Source: Stenotrophomonas sp. UBA2302 (GTDB lineage Bacteria; Pseudomonadota; Gammaproteobacteria; Xanthomonadales; Xanthomonadaceae). Taken from it: a DNA stretch of 21,527 bases. This document shows, piece by piece, positions 15,305 through 21,527 of the stretch. Numbering within the stretch: the first letter of the stretch is position 1; every line of letters starts with the position of its first letter. The position numbers were made by a program, and so were the translations under genes. The notes below the pieces were generated by a model. It ran no database searches and was not told where the DNA came from. It saw only the letters and a program-made list of their open reading frames with translations. The stretch lies in NCBI GenBank assembly GCA_002345545.1, contig DDVW01000005.1:66163-87689 (forward strand), read 5' to 3'.

Positions 15305-16315
15305 TCAGACCGCGACGCCGGCACCGGCCGCCTGCTGGTCGGCATGGTAGGAGGAACGCACCATCGGCCCGGACGCGACATGGGTGAAGCCCAGTTCGTA
15401 GCCGTAGACCTCCAGCGCCTTGTATTCCTCCGGCGTCCAGTAACGCAGCACCGGGTGGTGATGGGCGGTCGGCTGCAGGTACTGGCCGATGGTGACCATC
15501 TCCACGTCGTGCGCACGCAGGTCGCGCAGCGTCGCCTGTACCTGTTCCAGCGTCTCGCCAAGGCCGAGCATGATGCCGCTCTTGGTCGGAATGGACGGAT
15601 GCTGCGCCTTGAAGTTCTTCAGCAGGGTCAGCGACCACTGGTAGTCCGCGCCCGGACGCACGTTGCGGTACAGGTCCGGCACGGTCTCGATGTTGTGGTT
15701 GAACACGTCCGGCGGATTGGCCGCGAGGATGTCCAGCGCGCGCTCCATGCGGCCCTTGCCACGGAAGTCCGGGGTCAGGATCTCGATGCGGGTGCCCGGG
15801 CTGAACTCGCGGATGGCGCTGATGCAGTCGACGAAGTGGCCGGCGCCGCCGTCACGCAGGTCGTCACGGTCGACGCTGGTCACCACCACGTACTTCAGGC
15901 CCATGTCCTTGACCGTCTGCGCCAGGTGCAGCGGCTCGGCGGCATCCGGCGGCTTGGGCCGGCCATGGGCGACGTCGCAGAACGAGCAGCGGCGGGTGCA
16001 GACCTCGCCGAGGATCATGAAGGTGGCGGTGCCGTGGCCGAAGCACTCGTGGATGTTGGGGCAGCTGGCCTCCTCGCAGACCGTCACCAGGCGGTTCTCG
16101 CGCAGCTTGGCCTTGAGGTTGGCGACCGCATTGCCCGAGGGAATCCGCACCCGGATCCACGACGGCTTGCGCAGCACCGGCGCATCGGCGAACTGCACCG
16201 GCGAGCGGCCGATCTTGTCGCCGCCAAGCTGCTTTGCACCGGCCTGCAGCGGCGCGGACGGCGTGTCGTCCTGCAGAACCTGCAGGGGAATGGAGCGCGG
16301 AGTGGTTTCAGTCAT
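15305..16315 (-). CDS. lipA: Lipoyl synthase
   Basis: A radical-SAM enzyme that inserts two sulfurs into protein-bound octanoate to make lipoyl groups for pyruvate and 2-oxoglutarate dehydrogenases and the glycine cleavage system. In the 336-residue product, the auxiliary cluster ligands are Cys80, Cys85 and Cys91 ([12 protein letters not shown]). The radical-SAM cluster ligands are Cys106, Cys110 and Cys113 (CTRRCSFC). The C-terminal RSSY motif supplies Ser322, matching the Ser308 cluster ligand of E. coli LipA. Other landmarks are [15 protein letters not shown] and [10 protein letters not shown]. The length is normal. It starts 16 bases after the lipB stop, in a ybeD-lipB-lipA operon order shared with many proteobacteria. 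Confidence 0.98.
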   Translation of the reverse strand: MTETTPRSIPLQVLQDDTPSAPLQAGAKQLGGDKIGRSPVQFADAPVLRKPSWIRVRIPSGNAVANLKAKLRENRLVTVCEEASCPNIHECFGHGTATFMILGEVCTRRCSFCDVAHGRPKPPDAAEPLHLAQTVKDMGLKYVVVTSVDRDDLRDGGAGHFVDCISAIREFSPGTRIEILTPDFRGKGRMERALDILAANPPDVFNHNIETVPDLYRNVRPGADYQWSLTLLKNFKAQHPSIPTKSGIMLGLGETLEQVQATLRDLRAHDVEMVTIGQYLQPTAHHHPVLRYWTPEEYKALEVYGYELGFTHVASGPMVRSSYHADQQAAGAGVAV

Positions 16316-16331
16316 GGCGGTATCGACGGCC

Positions 16332-17018
16332 TCAGAGCCGCGTAGTCAGATCGGGCAATCCGGGAGTGGGCTGCAGCTCGAGACCGAACTGCCGGGCCAG
16401 ATGGGACAGCAGCACCGGCTTGACCGGAGCGATCCCGGAAGGGCCGCCCAAGTCTAGCACCGAGGTCACCTGCATCCCGGCGTAACCGCAGGGGTTGATG
16501 CGGTGGAACGGCTCCAGGTCCAGCGCGACATTCAGCGCCAGTCCGTGGAAGCTGCAGCCGCGGCGCACGCGGATGCCCAGCGCAGCCACCTTGACCCCGC
16601 CGACATAGACGCCGGGTGCGCCCTCGAGCCGTTCGGCGCCGATATTCCACTCGTCCAGCGTGTCGATGATGGCCTGTTCGATGCGGCACACGTAGTCGCG
16701 CACACCGATGCCGAGCCGGCGCAGATCCAGCAGCGGATAGACCACGATCTGGCCGGGACCGTGGTAGGTCACCTGGCCGCCGCGATCGACGTGCAGCACC
16801 GGGATGTCACCCGGTGCCAGCACATGCTCGTCCTTGCCGGCCTGGCCGAGGGTGAACACCGGATCGTGCTCGACCACCCAGACCTCGTCGGCGGTGGCGT
16901 CATCGCGGCTGTCGGTGAACCGCTGCATCGCATGCCAGACCGGCTCGTACCCCTGCCGGCCCAGATCACGCAGCACCGCCGGACGCGGCGCTGCCCGCAC
17001 AGCGCTCACAGCGTCCAC
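16332..17018 (-). CDS. lipB: Octanoyl-[acyl carrier protein]-protein N-octanoyltransferase
   Basis: Moves octanoyl from ACP to lipoyl domains, giving the substrate for LipA. In the 228-residue form the motif [12 protein letters not shown] lies at 79-90, Lys143 in GGVKVAALG, and the catalytic Cys177 in [10 protein letters not shown]. The 34-residue Lys-Cys spacing equals Lys135/Cys169 of E. coli LipB. Two GTG starts compete. The one at 17018 has GGAAG four bases upstream and overlaps ybeD by 13 bases. The one at 17009 makes a GTGA overlap with the ybeD stop and a product three residues shorter. Either way it is coupled to ybeD. No ATG lies near the N-terminus. Confidence 0.97.
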   Translation of the reverse strand: MDAVSAVRAAPRPAVLRDLGRQGYEPVWHAMQRFTDSRDDATADEVWVVEHDPVFTLGQAGKDEHVLAPGDIPVLHVDRGGQVTYHGPGQIVVYPLLDLRRLGIGVRDYVCRIEQAIIDTLDEWNIGAERLEGAPGVYVGGVKVAALGIRVRRGCSFHGLALNVALDLEPFHRINPCGYAGMQVTSVLDLGGPSGIAPVKPVLLSHLARQFGLELQPTPGLPDLTTRL

Positions 17019-17284
17019 TTCACTTCCGGATGGTTGCGCAGGGCCTCGTGCGCGGCGTCATATTGCGCACGGCTGTCGGCCTTGAAGCTGATCCGTACGG
17101 AGACGTACTTGCCGTTGGACGAATGCTTCCAGGTGATGCGCTCGGCCAGCACTTCCACACCGGCTTTTTCCAGCAGCTGCGGCAGCTCGGTTTCCAGCCC
17201 GGTATTGGCCGTGCCCATGGCGCTGAGCTCGAACGTGCCGGGAAACTGGAAGCCGTGTTCAGGGTTGTCGGACTTGATTTCCAT
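17006..17284 (-). CDS. ybeD: DUF493 family protein (YbeD)
   Basis: A small protein (92 residues from this start) of the DUF493/YbeD family, a ferredoxin-like fold of unknown function and standard partner of lipB. It contains [13 protein letters not shown] (about 12-24), the [19 protein letters not shown] stretch, and ends in [11 protein letters not shown]; this layout and length are family-typical (E. coli YbeD has 87). Starts at 17284 (MEIKSDN) and 17293 (MTGMEIK) are both possible, neither with a clear Shine-Dalgarno; the longer frame to 17341 runs into the upstream terminator hairpin and is unlikely. A role in lipoate metabolism is suggested only by its conserved linkage. Confidence 0.92.
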   Translation of the reverse strand: MEIKSDNPEHGFQFPGTFELSAMGTANTGLETELPQLLEKAGVEVLAERITWKHSSNGKYVSVRISFKADSRAQYDAAHEALRNHPEVKWTL

Positions 17285-17333
17285 GCCGGTCATTATCGGG
17301 GTGCCAGCCGTCAAACCCAAGACCGCCCCGCAC

Positions 17334-17368
17334 GGAAACACGAAGGGCCGCTTGCGCGGCCCCTCGTG
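17334..17368 (-). terminator. Terminator after the CsgG-like gene
   Basis: Arms at 17339-17351 and 17356-17368 pair over 13 positions with one A/C mismatch and a 4-base loop TTGC. On the - strand the stem is followed by TTTCC (complement of 17334-17338). Its place, 27 bases past the stop of the CsgG-like gene and before ybeD, marks a transcription boundary. The T-run is short, so some read-through into ybeD-lipB-lipA is likely. Confidence 0.65.
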
Positions 17369-17395
17369 GCGAAATCGTTGCTGAACGTGCGGGAC

Positions 17396-18373
17396 TTACC
17401 TGGACAGCTCGAGCATGGTGGACGACACCCAGCCCTTGTTGCCCATTTCATCCTCCACTTCCCACATCACGCCTTCCTTGACGCCGGTCGGGTACAGCAT
17501 CATGCCCGGCTCCAGCGAGCGCACGGCCGCGCCGGTGCCCTTGGAGTTGGCCAGCAGGCGACCGGCACGGGTCACGGTGACCGCCTGGTGCGCACCCGCC
17601 GCCGACGCATCGTCCGGCAAGCCACCCAGCTGGGCGACGATATCGGTGTAGGCCTGCAGGTAAGCCATGGTGATCACCTGGCCGATTTCGGTGTTGGCGT
17701 AGCCGCCCACGCCCGCGGCCCCCAGCCCGCTGCCACCGAACAGGCCACCGCTGGCACCGAAGCCCATGTCGCTCTTGCGCGCCGAACCTTCGGAGATGGC
17801 CACCTGTTCGGAAGAACGCACGTCGGTGACGGTCAGCACCACATCGGCGGTCTTGCTGCGGAAATTCAGGCCACCGACAACCGCGCCGGCCTTGCCGCCG
17901 ATCAGCCCGCCCAGCAGGCCGGTGACCGCATTGCCGCCGGCATTGCTGTTCTGCGAGACCAGATCCGGGATCATCACGTAGTCGGCGGCGCGGATCTGGC
18001 CCTTGCCGACGTTGGAGCGCCCGCGCAGGTCGCCACTGGCGGCCAGCTCACGCTCGAACTGGCCGGCGGCCATGCCGGCGCCGCGATCGACCAGGGTGAA
18101 GCAGCGCGAACGGTTGACGAAGGCCTTGATCAGACGCGACGGTGCCGGCAGCTGCTGGCCGGTCCACCAGTGGGTGGCATCTTCCGGCTCGATCACCGAC
18201 AGGGTGCCGATCGGGCGCTGGCAGGTGGGAATCTGCGCCGCAGCCTGCTTGCGCTGCTCCTGCGCCTGGGTGCCCTTCTGCTTGAAGGACGCCTCGGCCG
18301 GCTGGCTGGTGACCGCCGCAGCAATACCCGCGGTGAGCGCTGCAACGAACAGCGGCGAAAAAACAGTGCGCAT
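17396..18373 (-). CDS. CsgG/HfaB-like exported protein with C-terminal SH3-like segment
   Basis: A 325-residue exported protein. A signal peptide (about 1-28, cleavage after AEA) has no lipobox, unlike true CsgG. The core resembles the CsgG/HfaB family: SRLIKAFVNRSRCFTLVDRG (79-98), a FERELAASGDL helix, IRAADYVMIPDLVSQ (127-141), then TADVVLTVTDVRSSEQV (175-191). Two glycine-rich stretches (about 146-168 and 204-225) may be membrane-interacting or loop segments. The last 65 residues (PGMMLYPTG...VEDEMGNKGWVSSTMLEL) look like an SH3-type beta module, so wall binding is plausible but inferred. The ATG at 18373 is chosen because GGGGA lies eight bases upstream; starts at 18388 and 18397 are in frame. 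It is divergent from lpxR across a 368-base gap. Confidence 0.8.
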   Translation of the reverse strand: MRTVFSPLFVAALTAGIAAAVTSQPAEASFKQKGTQAQEQRKQAAAQIPTCQRPIGTLSVIEPEDATHWWTGQQLPAPSRLIKAFVNRSRCFTLVDRGAGMAAGQFERELAASGDLRGRSNVGKGQIRAADYVMIPDLVSQNSNAGGNAVTGLLGGLIGGKAGAVVGGLNFRSKTADVVLTVTDVRSSEQVAISEGSARKSDMGFGASGGLFGGSGLGAAGVGGYANTEIGQVITMAYLQAYTDIVAQLGGLPDDASAAGAHQAVTVTRAGRLLANSKGTGAAVRSLEPGMMLYPTGVKEGVMWEVEDEMGNKGWVSSTMLELSR

Positions 18374-18741
18374 ATACGTGTTCCCCATTACCTGCACCTG
18401 TCGAGGTGCGTTCCTTGTGGTTTAGAAACCTTGCGGCAGGTCCTGATCCTTCAACGTACCGATCGGGCAAGCGCGAGGCCGGTCGGCTCGGATGCTACCG
18501 CAGGCAATACGCAGGTTTCCATCATTGCGCCCTGTTTTTCCCGAACCCGGTCACAGCTGCGCGCGGTCGCGCCCCACGCACCGCCCCACGGCCGGACACG
18601 ATTCCAAGGCGCCTGGCACTGCCCCTGCCATTTGCCCGTATACGCGATCATCACCACAACACTGTGTCCATTGGCTGGCGCTGCGCCACGTCTGCCGTGC
18701 CGGTAGGCTGCGCGCCTGACGGTCGATCTGGATGGAGAAAG
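18374..18741. other. Non-coding gap between the divergent csgG-like and lpxR genes
   Basis: A 368-base region with no supported gene. Open frames cross it, one continuous with lpxR from 18406, but they lack a ribosome-binding site and a family-like N-terminus. It contains a small inverted repeat GCACCT (18394-18399) / AGGTGC (18404-18409) in the csgG-like leader, a GGTTT-AG-AAACC palindrome (18419-18430), and a sigma-54-like element nearer lpxR. Both promoters should lie here. Confidence 0.6.
18614..18628 (+). promoter_or_regulatory. Candidate sigma-54 (RpoN) promoter upstream of lpxR
   Basis: TGGCAC (18614-18619) is followed by TGCCC and CTGC (18625-18628). The essential GG and GC dinucleotides are exactly 10 bases apart, as in the TGGCAC-N5-TTGC consensus, with one mismatch in the second block. 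Transcription would start near 18640, about 100 bases before the lpxR ATG. In GC-rich DNA such matches do occur by chance, and no activator site was identified. Confidence 0.3.
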
Positions 18742-19797
18742 ATGAAAAACAGCCCCCTGTTGCCATGGCTGACGCTGCTCGCCGGCGCCGCATCGGGCAT
18801 GCCGTTGCCGGCAGCCGCGCAATGCGCCAGCACTGCATTGCAGGAACACCCGCCGGCCATCAACTTCCGTGTCGACAACGACCTGCTCGGTGGCAAGCAG
18901 CAGGACCAGGGCTACAGCAACGGCGCCATGTTCACCCTGGTATCGCCGAACCTGAAGGACTACACCGACGATCCCTGCCTGCCACGGCTGGCACGCTGGA
19001 CCAACCGCCATCTGGAAAAACTGCACCCCGGCGGTTTCGACCAGCAGAACATGATTTTCAGTTTCGGCCAGGGGCTGTTCACGCCTACCGACAGCACCCG
19101 CAGCGACCTGATCGAAAACGATCGCCCCTATGCCGCCGTCCTGCTGGCCAACTTCGGCTACAACGCCCGCAACGGCAATCACCTGCGCACCACCCAGCTC
19201 GCCCTGGGCATGCTCGGGCCTTCGGCACAGGGCAAGCAGGTGCAGGATGCGGTGCATGGCCTGCTCGGCGACGAGAAATTCCAGGGCTGGGACAACCAGT
19301 TGCACAACGAACCGGTATTCAAGCTGCTGCACGAGCGCATGCAACGCTGGCCGGCAGACGGCAACCCGGCCGGCTGGGGCTGGGATGCGATCAGCCATTG
19401 GGGCGGCGCCCTCGGCAACCTGGCGACCTATGCCAATGCCGGCGCCGAGCTGCGTTTCGGCTGGAAGTTGCCCGATGACTTCGGCAGTTCGTCGATGCGG
19501 CCGGCCGGCGAGAACACCGCGCCCACCCGGGCCGGGCGCATCCGCGGCTGGTCCGGCCATGTGTTCCTCGGCAGCGATGCGCGCTGGGTGCTGCGCGACA
19601 TCACCCTGGACGGCAACACCTTCCGCAGCAGCCACCGCGTGGACAAACGCCCCCTGGTGGGTGAAATCGGCTACGGCGTGGCGGTGATGCGTGACAAGTG
19701 GAAATTCGCACTGGGGCGCTACCACCTCACCCGCGAATTCGAAGGACAGCGGGAAACACCGGTATTCGGCAGCTTCACGATCAGTCGCACGCTCTAG
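18742..19797 (+). CDS. lpxR: Lipid A 3'-O-deacylase LpxR (DUF2219)
   Basis: An outer-membrane beta-barrel enzyme that removes the 3'-acyloxyacyl chain of lipid A. The 351-residue product has a signal peptide (1-26, cleavage after AAA). Active-site positions line up with Salmonella LpxR: Asn46-Asp47 (FRVDNDLLGG) with Asn9-Asp10, Ser59 in DQGYSNG with Thr34, and Gln168, His172, Glu178 with Gln118, His122, Glu128 at identical spacing. DRPYAAVLLA (127-136) and GWDNQLHNEPVF (182-193) are further family marks. Mature strands alternate as in a barrel, but the protein ends in SRTL rather than Phe. The ATG at 18742 is set by GGAG (18734-18737); the frame remains open upstream without signal features. 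It is convergent with dacC, with which it shares a terminator. Confidence 0.92.
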   Translation: MKNSPLLPWLTLLAGAASGMPLPAAAQCASTALQEHPPAINFRVDNDLLGGKQQDQGYSNGAMFTLVSPNLKDYTDDPCLPRLARWTNRHLEKLHPGGFDQQNMIFSFGQGLFTPTDSTRSDLIENDRPYAAVLLANFGYNARNGNHLRTTQLALGMLGPSAQGKQVQDAVHGLLGDEKFQGWDNQLHNEPVFKLLHERMQRWPADGNPAGWGWDAISHWGGALGNLATYANAGAELRFGWKLPDDFGSSSMRPAGENTAPTRAGRIRGWSGHVFLGSDARWVLRDITLDGNTFRSSHRVDKRPLVGEIGYGVAVMRDKWKFALGRYHLTREFEGQRETPVFGSFTISRTL

Positions 19798-19815
19798 CAA
19801 CACGGCGGAAAACAA

Positions 19816-19852
19816 GCGGAAAAAGAAAAAGCCGGCGCGAGCGCCGGCTTTT
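19816..19852. terminator. Bidirectional terminator between lpxR and dacC
   Basis: An 11-bp perfect stem (AAAAGCCGGCG 19827-19837 with CGCCGGCTTTT 19842-19852) has a 4-base loop CGAG. On the + strand it ends in TTTT for lpxR; on the - strand it is followed by TTTTTCTTTTTCC (complement of about 19818-19830), a strong U-tract for dacC. It lies between the two convergent stop codons. Confidence 0.92.
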
Positions 19853-19873
19853 GCGTACATCTGCAGCGTGTCC

Positions 19874-21088
19874 TTATTCGGATTTCCACCACATCATGAA
19901 GGCGTCCCACAGGCGCTTGAAGAAACCGCCCTCTTCCACCGCCTGCACCGCCACCAGCGGTGCTTCGGCCACCACCTTGCCATCCAGCGCCACCTTGACC
20001 GTGCCGATCTGCTGGCCGGCGGCGATCGGTGCCACCAGCTGCCTGGGCACATCCATGCTCGGCTTCAGTTCGCTGTAACGGCCACGCGGCACGCTGACCA
20101 GAAGCGGCTGCGCCACGCCCAGCTGCACCTCGTCGGCCTTGCCCTTCCACACATGCTGGGTGGTCACCGCCGTCCCCGGCTCATACAGGCGATGGGTTTC
20201 GAAGAAACGGAACCCCCAGTTCAGCAGTGCCAGGCTGTCGTTGGCACGCTGCCGCTCCGAGGCGCCGCCCATCAGCACCGCGATCAGGCGCTGGTCACCG
20301 CGCTGGGCCGAGCTCATCAGGCAATAACCGGCCGCTGCGGTGTGCCCGGTCTTGATGCCGTCCACGCTGGCATCGCGCCACAGCAGCTGGTTGCGGTTGG
20401 GCTGGGTAATGTTGCCTACGGTGAATTCCTTGATCTTGTTGTAGGCGTAGGTTTCCGGGTAATCGCGGACGAAGGCGCGGCCCAGCAGAGCCAGGTCATA
20501 GGCGCTGGACTGGTGGCCTTCGGCGGTCAGGCCGTGGGCGTTGACGAAGTGCGAGTCCTTCATGCCGATCTTGGCGGCGTAGCTGTTCATCAGCGCGGCG
20601 AAGGCTTCCTGGCTGCCGGCCGCATGTTCGGCCAGGGCGATGGCGGCATCGTTGCCGGACTGGATCGCCATGCCCTTTTCCATGTCCTCCAGACGTGCGG
20701 TCTGGTTGACCGGGAAGCCGCTGTAGCTGCCGTCGGTGCCGGCGCCGCCCTCGCGCCAGGCGCGCTCGCTCATCATCACCTGGTCGTCCGGGCCGATCTT
20801 GCCGTTCTTCGCCTCGGCGGCCAGTACATAGGAGGTCATCACCTTGGTGATGCTGGCCGGCGGCAGCGGGGTGTGGATGTTCTCGCCCGCCAGCACCTGG
20901 CCGGTGGCGTAATCCATCAGCACCCAGGCGGTGGCGGTCGAGGGAACCGGCGCCGGCGGTGTCGCTACCTGGCTTGGGGCGGCCGCGGCAGCCGGTGCCG
21001 GAGCCGGCATCGGAGAGGGGGTCTGGGCGGAAGCCATGCCCACGGCAAGCGTGGTGGCCAGTGCGACGGCGGCAAAACGGAATTTCAT
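19874..21088 (-). CDS. dacC: D-alanyl-D-alanine carboxypeptidase (penicillin-binding protein 5/6 family)
   Basis: Trims the terminal D-Ala from peptidoglycan pentapeptides in the periplasm. The 404-residue product has a signal peptide (1-21, cleavage after ASA) and an unusually Pro/Ala-rich linker (about 22-50). The penicillin-binding core has Ser79-Ile-Thr-Lys82 (PASITKVM), Ser144-Gly-Asn146 and Lys246-Thr-Gly248 (GIKTGHT). A PBP5 C-terminal beta domain (about 305-390) follows. It ends in the amphipathic helix FFKRLWDAFMMWWKSE, which anchors such enzymes to the inner membrane. The frame extends to 21193, but the ATG at 21088 begins the signal peptide with AGGAA ten bases upstream. It is next to rlpA on the same strand. 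The dacA/dacC choice of symbol follows usage in related genomes. Confidence 0.95.
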   Translation of the reverse strand: MKFRFAAVALATTLAVGMASAQTPSPMPAPAPAAAAAPSQVATPPAPVPSTATAWVLMDYATGQVLAGENIHTPLPPASITKVMTSYVLAAEAKNGKIGPDDQVMMSERAWREGGAGTDGSYSGFPVNQTARLEDMEKGMAIQSGNDAAIALAEHAAGSQEAFAALMNSYAAKIGMKDSHFVNAHGLTAEGHQSSAYDLALLGRAFVRDYPETYAYNKIKEFTVGNITQPNRNQLLWRDASVDGIKTGHTAAAGYCLMSSAQRGDQRLIAVLMGGASERQRANDSLALLNWGFRFFETHRLYEPGTAVTTQHVWKGKADEVQLGVAQPLLVSVPRGRYSELKPSMDVPRQLVAPIAAGQQIGTVKVALDGKVVAEAPLVAVQAVEEGGFFKRLWDAFMMWWKSE

Positions 21089-21128
21089 TGGAAAACGGTT
21101 CCTGGTGGACGAGGAAAATGCGGAGATC

Positions 21129-21134
21129 ATTGTA
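21129..21134 (-). promoter_or_regulatory. Candidate -10 element upstream of dacC
   Basis: TACAAT (complement of 21129-21134) differs by one base from the sigma-70 -10 consensus and lies 40 bases before the dacC ATG. No good -35 hexamer is found at 16-18 bases. It would let dacC be transcribed apart from rlpA. Confidence 0.35.
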
Positions 21135-21202
21135 GGGCGCTGGCACGGTGGCCGCGGCACCTGCGTATGGCCGGGGTCAAGGGCCCGAATCAATGGCCCG
21201 GT

Positions 21203-21527
21203 TCAATCGCGCACCAGTTGCGGCCTGCCGAAGCCCAGCCCGGCGATGCGCCCGGCCAGTTCGGCGGCGCTGTCATGGTCGCTGGCCGGCACCCGCAGCC
21301 GCCACAGCGTCCGACCACCGCTGACGATATCGCTCAGGCTGGCGCCGGCGATCCCGGCCGAGGACAGCTGGCCCAGCGCGCGGGCGGCATTGTCACGGCT
21401 GGAGAAACTGGCGACCTGCAGCAGGATGCTGCCCAGCGCACGTGCAGCAGGATCCGGCGTGATCGCCGCCGTTCTGCTGGCGGCAGCGGCCGCGACAGGC
21501 GCGGTGGACGGCGGCAACGGCTGTACG
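21203..21527 (-). CDS. rlpA: RlpA-like septal protein, C-terminal SPOR domain (partial)
   Basis: Only the last 107 codons are present, and the frame stays open past the right window edge. After an Ala/Pro-rich linker comes a SPOR domain (about the last 75 residues): ILLQVASFSSRDNAARALGQ, then LWRLRVPASDHDSAAELAGR and FGRPQLV. SPOR domains bind denuded glycan strands at division septa. The family name rests on position: a SPOR-ending gene just upstream of dacC is typically rlpA, a lytic transglycosylase in Pseudomonas. The catalytic double-psi barrel lies outside the window, so another SPOR protein cannot be excluded. Confidence 0.78.
   Translation of the reverse strand, partial: VQPLPPSTAPVAAAAASRTAAITPDPAARALGSILLQVASFSSRDNAARALGQLSSAGIAGASLSDIVSGGRTLWRLRVPASDHDSAAELAGRIAGLGFGRPQLVRD

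Noticed and set aside
14165..16345. 726-codon open frame on the + strand opposite lipA and prc
   Set aside because: It lies antisense to two certain genes, has low-complexity Arg/Ala/His/Gln-rich composition, no family motif and no ribosome-binding site. Such long shadow frames are expected in high-GC genes.
18406..18741. In-frame 112-codon extension upstream of lpxR
   Set aside because: The encoded sequence has no signal peptide and is Arg/Pro/His-rich. The ATG at 18742 has a proper GGAG and begins a signal peptide.
1..21527. Search for tRNA genes, CRISPR arrays, insertion sequences, toxin-antitoxin or phage genes
   Set aside because: No repeat-spacer pattern, no transposase or integrase motif and no tRNA-like cloverleaf was seen by eye. 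Composition looks uniform, with no sign of a recent island.

Overview
The window reads as a stretch of chromosome from a high-GC gammaproteobacterium of the Xanthomonadaceae (Lysobacteraceae), most likely Stenotrophomonas or a close relative. This rests on the protein flavour, the strong G/C third-position bias and the rlpA-dacC / ybeD-lipB-lipA neighbourhood; it is an inference, since no rRNA gene is present. Twenty-one genes are supported, two of them cut by the window edges. No tRNA, CRISPR array, insertion sequence or phage gene was seen, and coding density is about 93 percent.

Region 1 (1-2743, + strand) holds the end of a TonB-dependent receptor, a strong intrinsic terminator, and a secreted family 20 beta-N-acetylhexosaminidase. 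This looks like a unit that releases GlcNAc from glycans and takes up the products. Region 2 (2715-5688) has a VanZ-like membrane protein translationally coupled to a MidA/NDUFAF7-type methyltransferase (both -). Divergent from these is a pteridine reductase with the Asp-Tyr-Lys triad of PTR1, facing a convergent folK: a small pterin/folate pair.

Region 3 (5829-9613, -) is a compact phosphorelay operon: a CHASE3-PAS membrane histidine kinase, an Rcp1-like single-domain response regulator, and a REC-kinase-REC hybrid protein whose last receiver is atypical. Region 4 (9746-12878, -) carries a periplasmic BON protein, a short-form 6-phosphogluconate dehydrogenase, an unrecognised probable lipoprotein and a DUF2242 lipoprotein. 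The last three overlap one another and are probably translated in a coupled way.

Region 5 (12974-21527) is envelope and lipoate biology: the periplasmic protease Prc, lipA, lipB, ybeD, a CsgG-like exported protein, a divergent LpxR lipid A deacylase, dacC (D,D-carboxypeptidase) and the SPOR end of rlpA. The common cluster rlpA-dacC-ybeD-lipB-lipA is here split by the lpxR / csgG-like pair.

The items most worth a second look are the uncharacterised lipoprotein coupled to DUF2242 and gnd, the lpxR/csgG-like insertion with a possible sigma-54 promoter, the atypical receiver in the phosphorelay, and a near-perfect palindrome upstream of prc. Most genes belong to known families; nothing here is clearly a new defence or mobile system.
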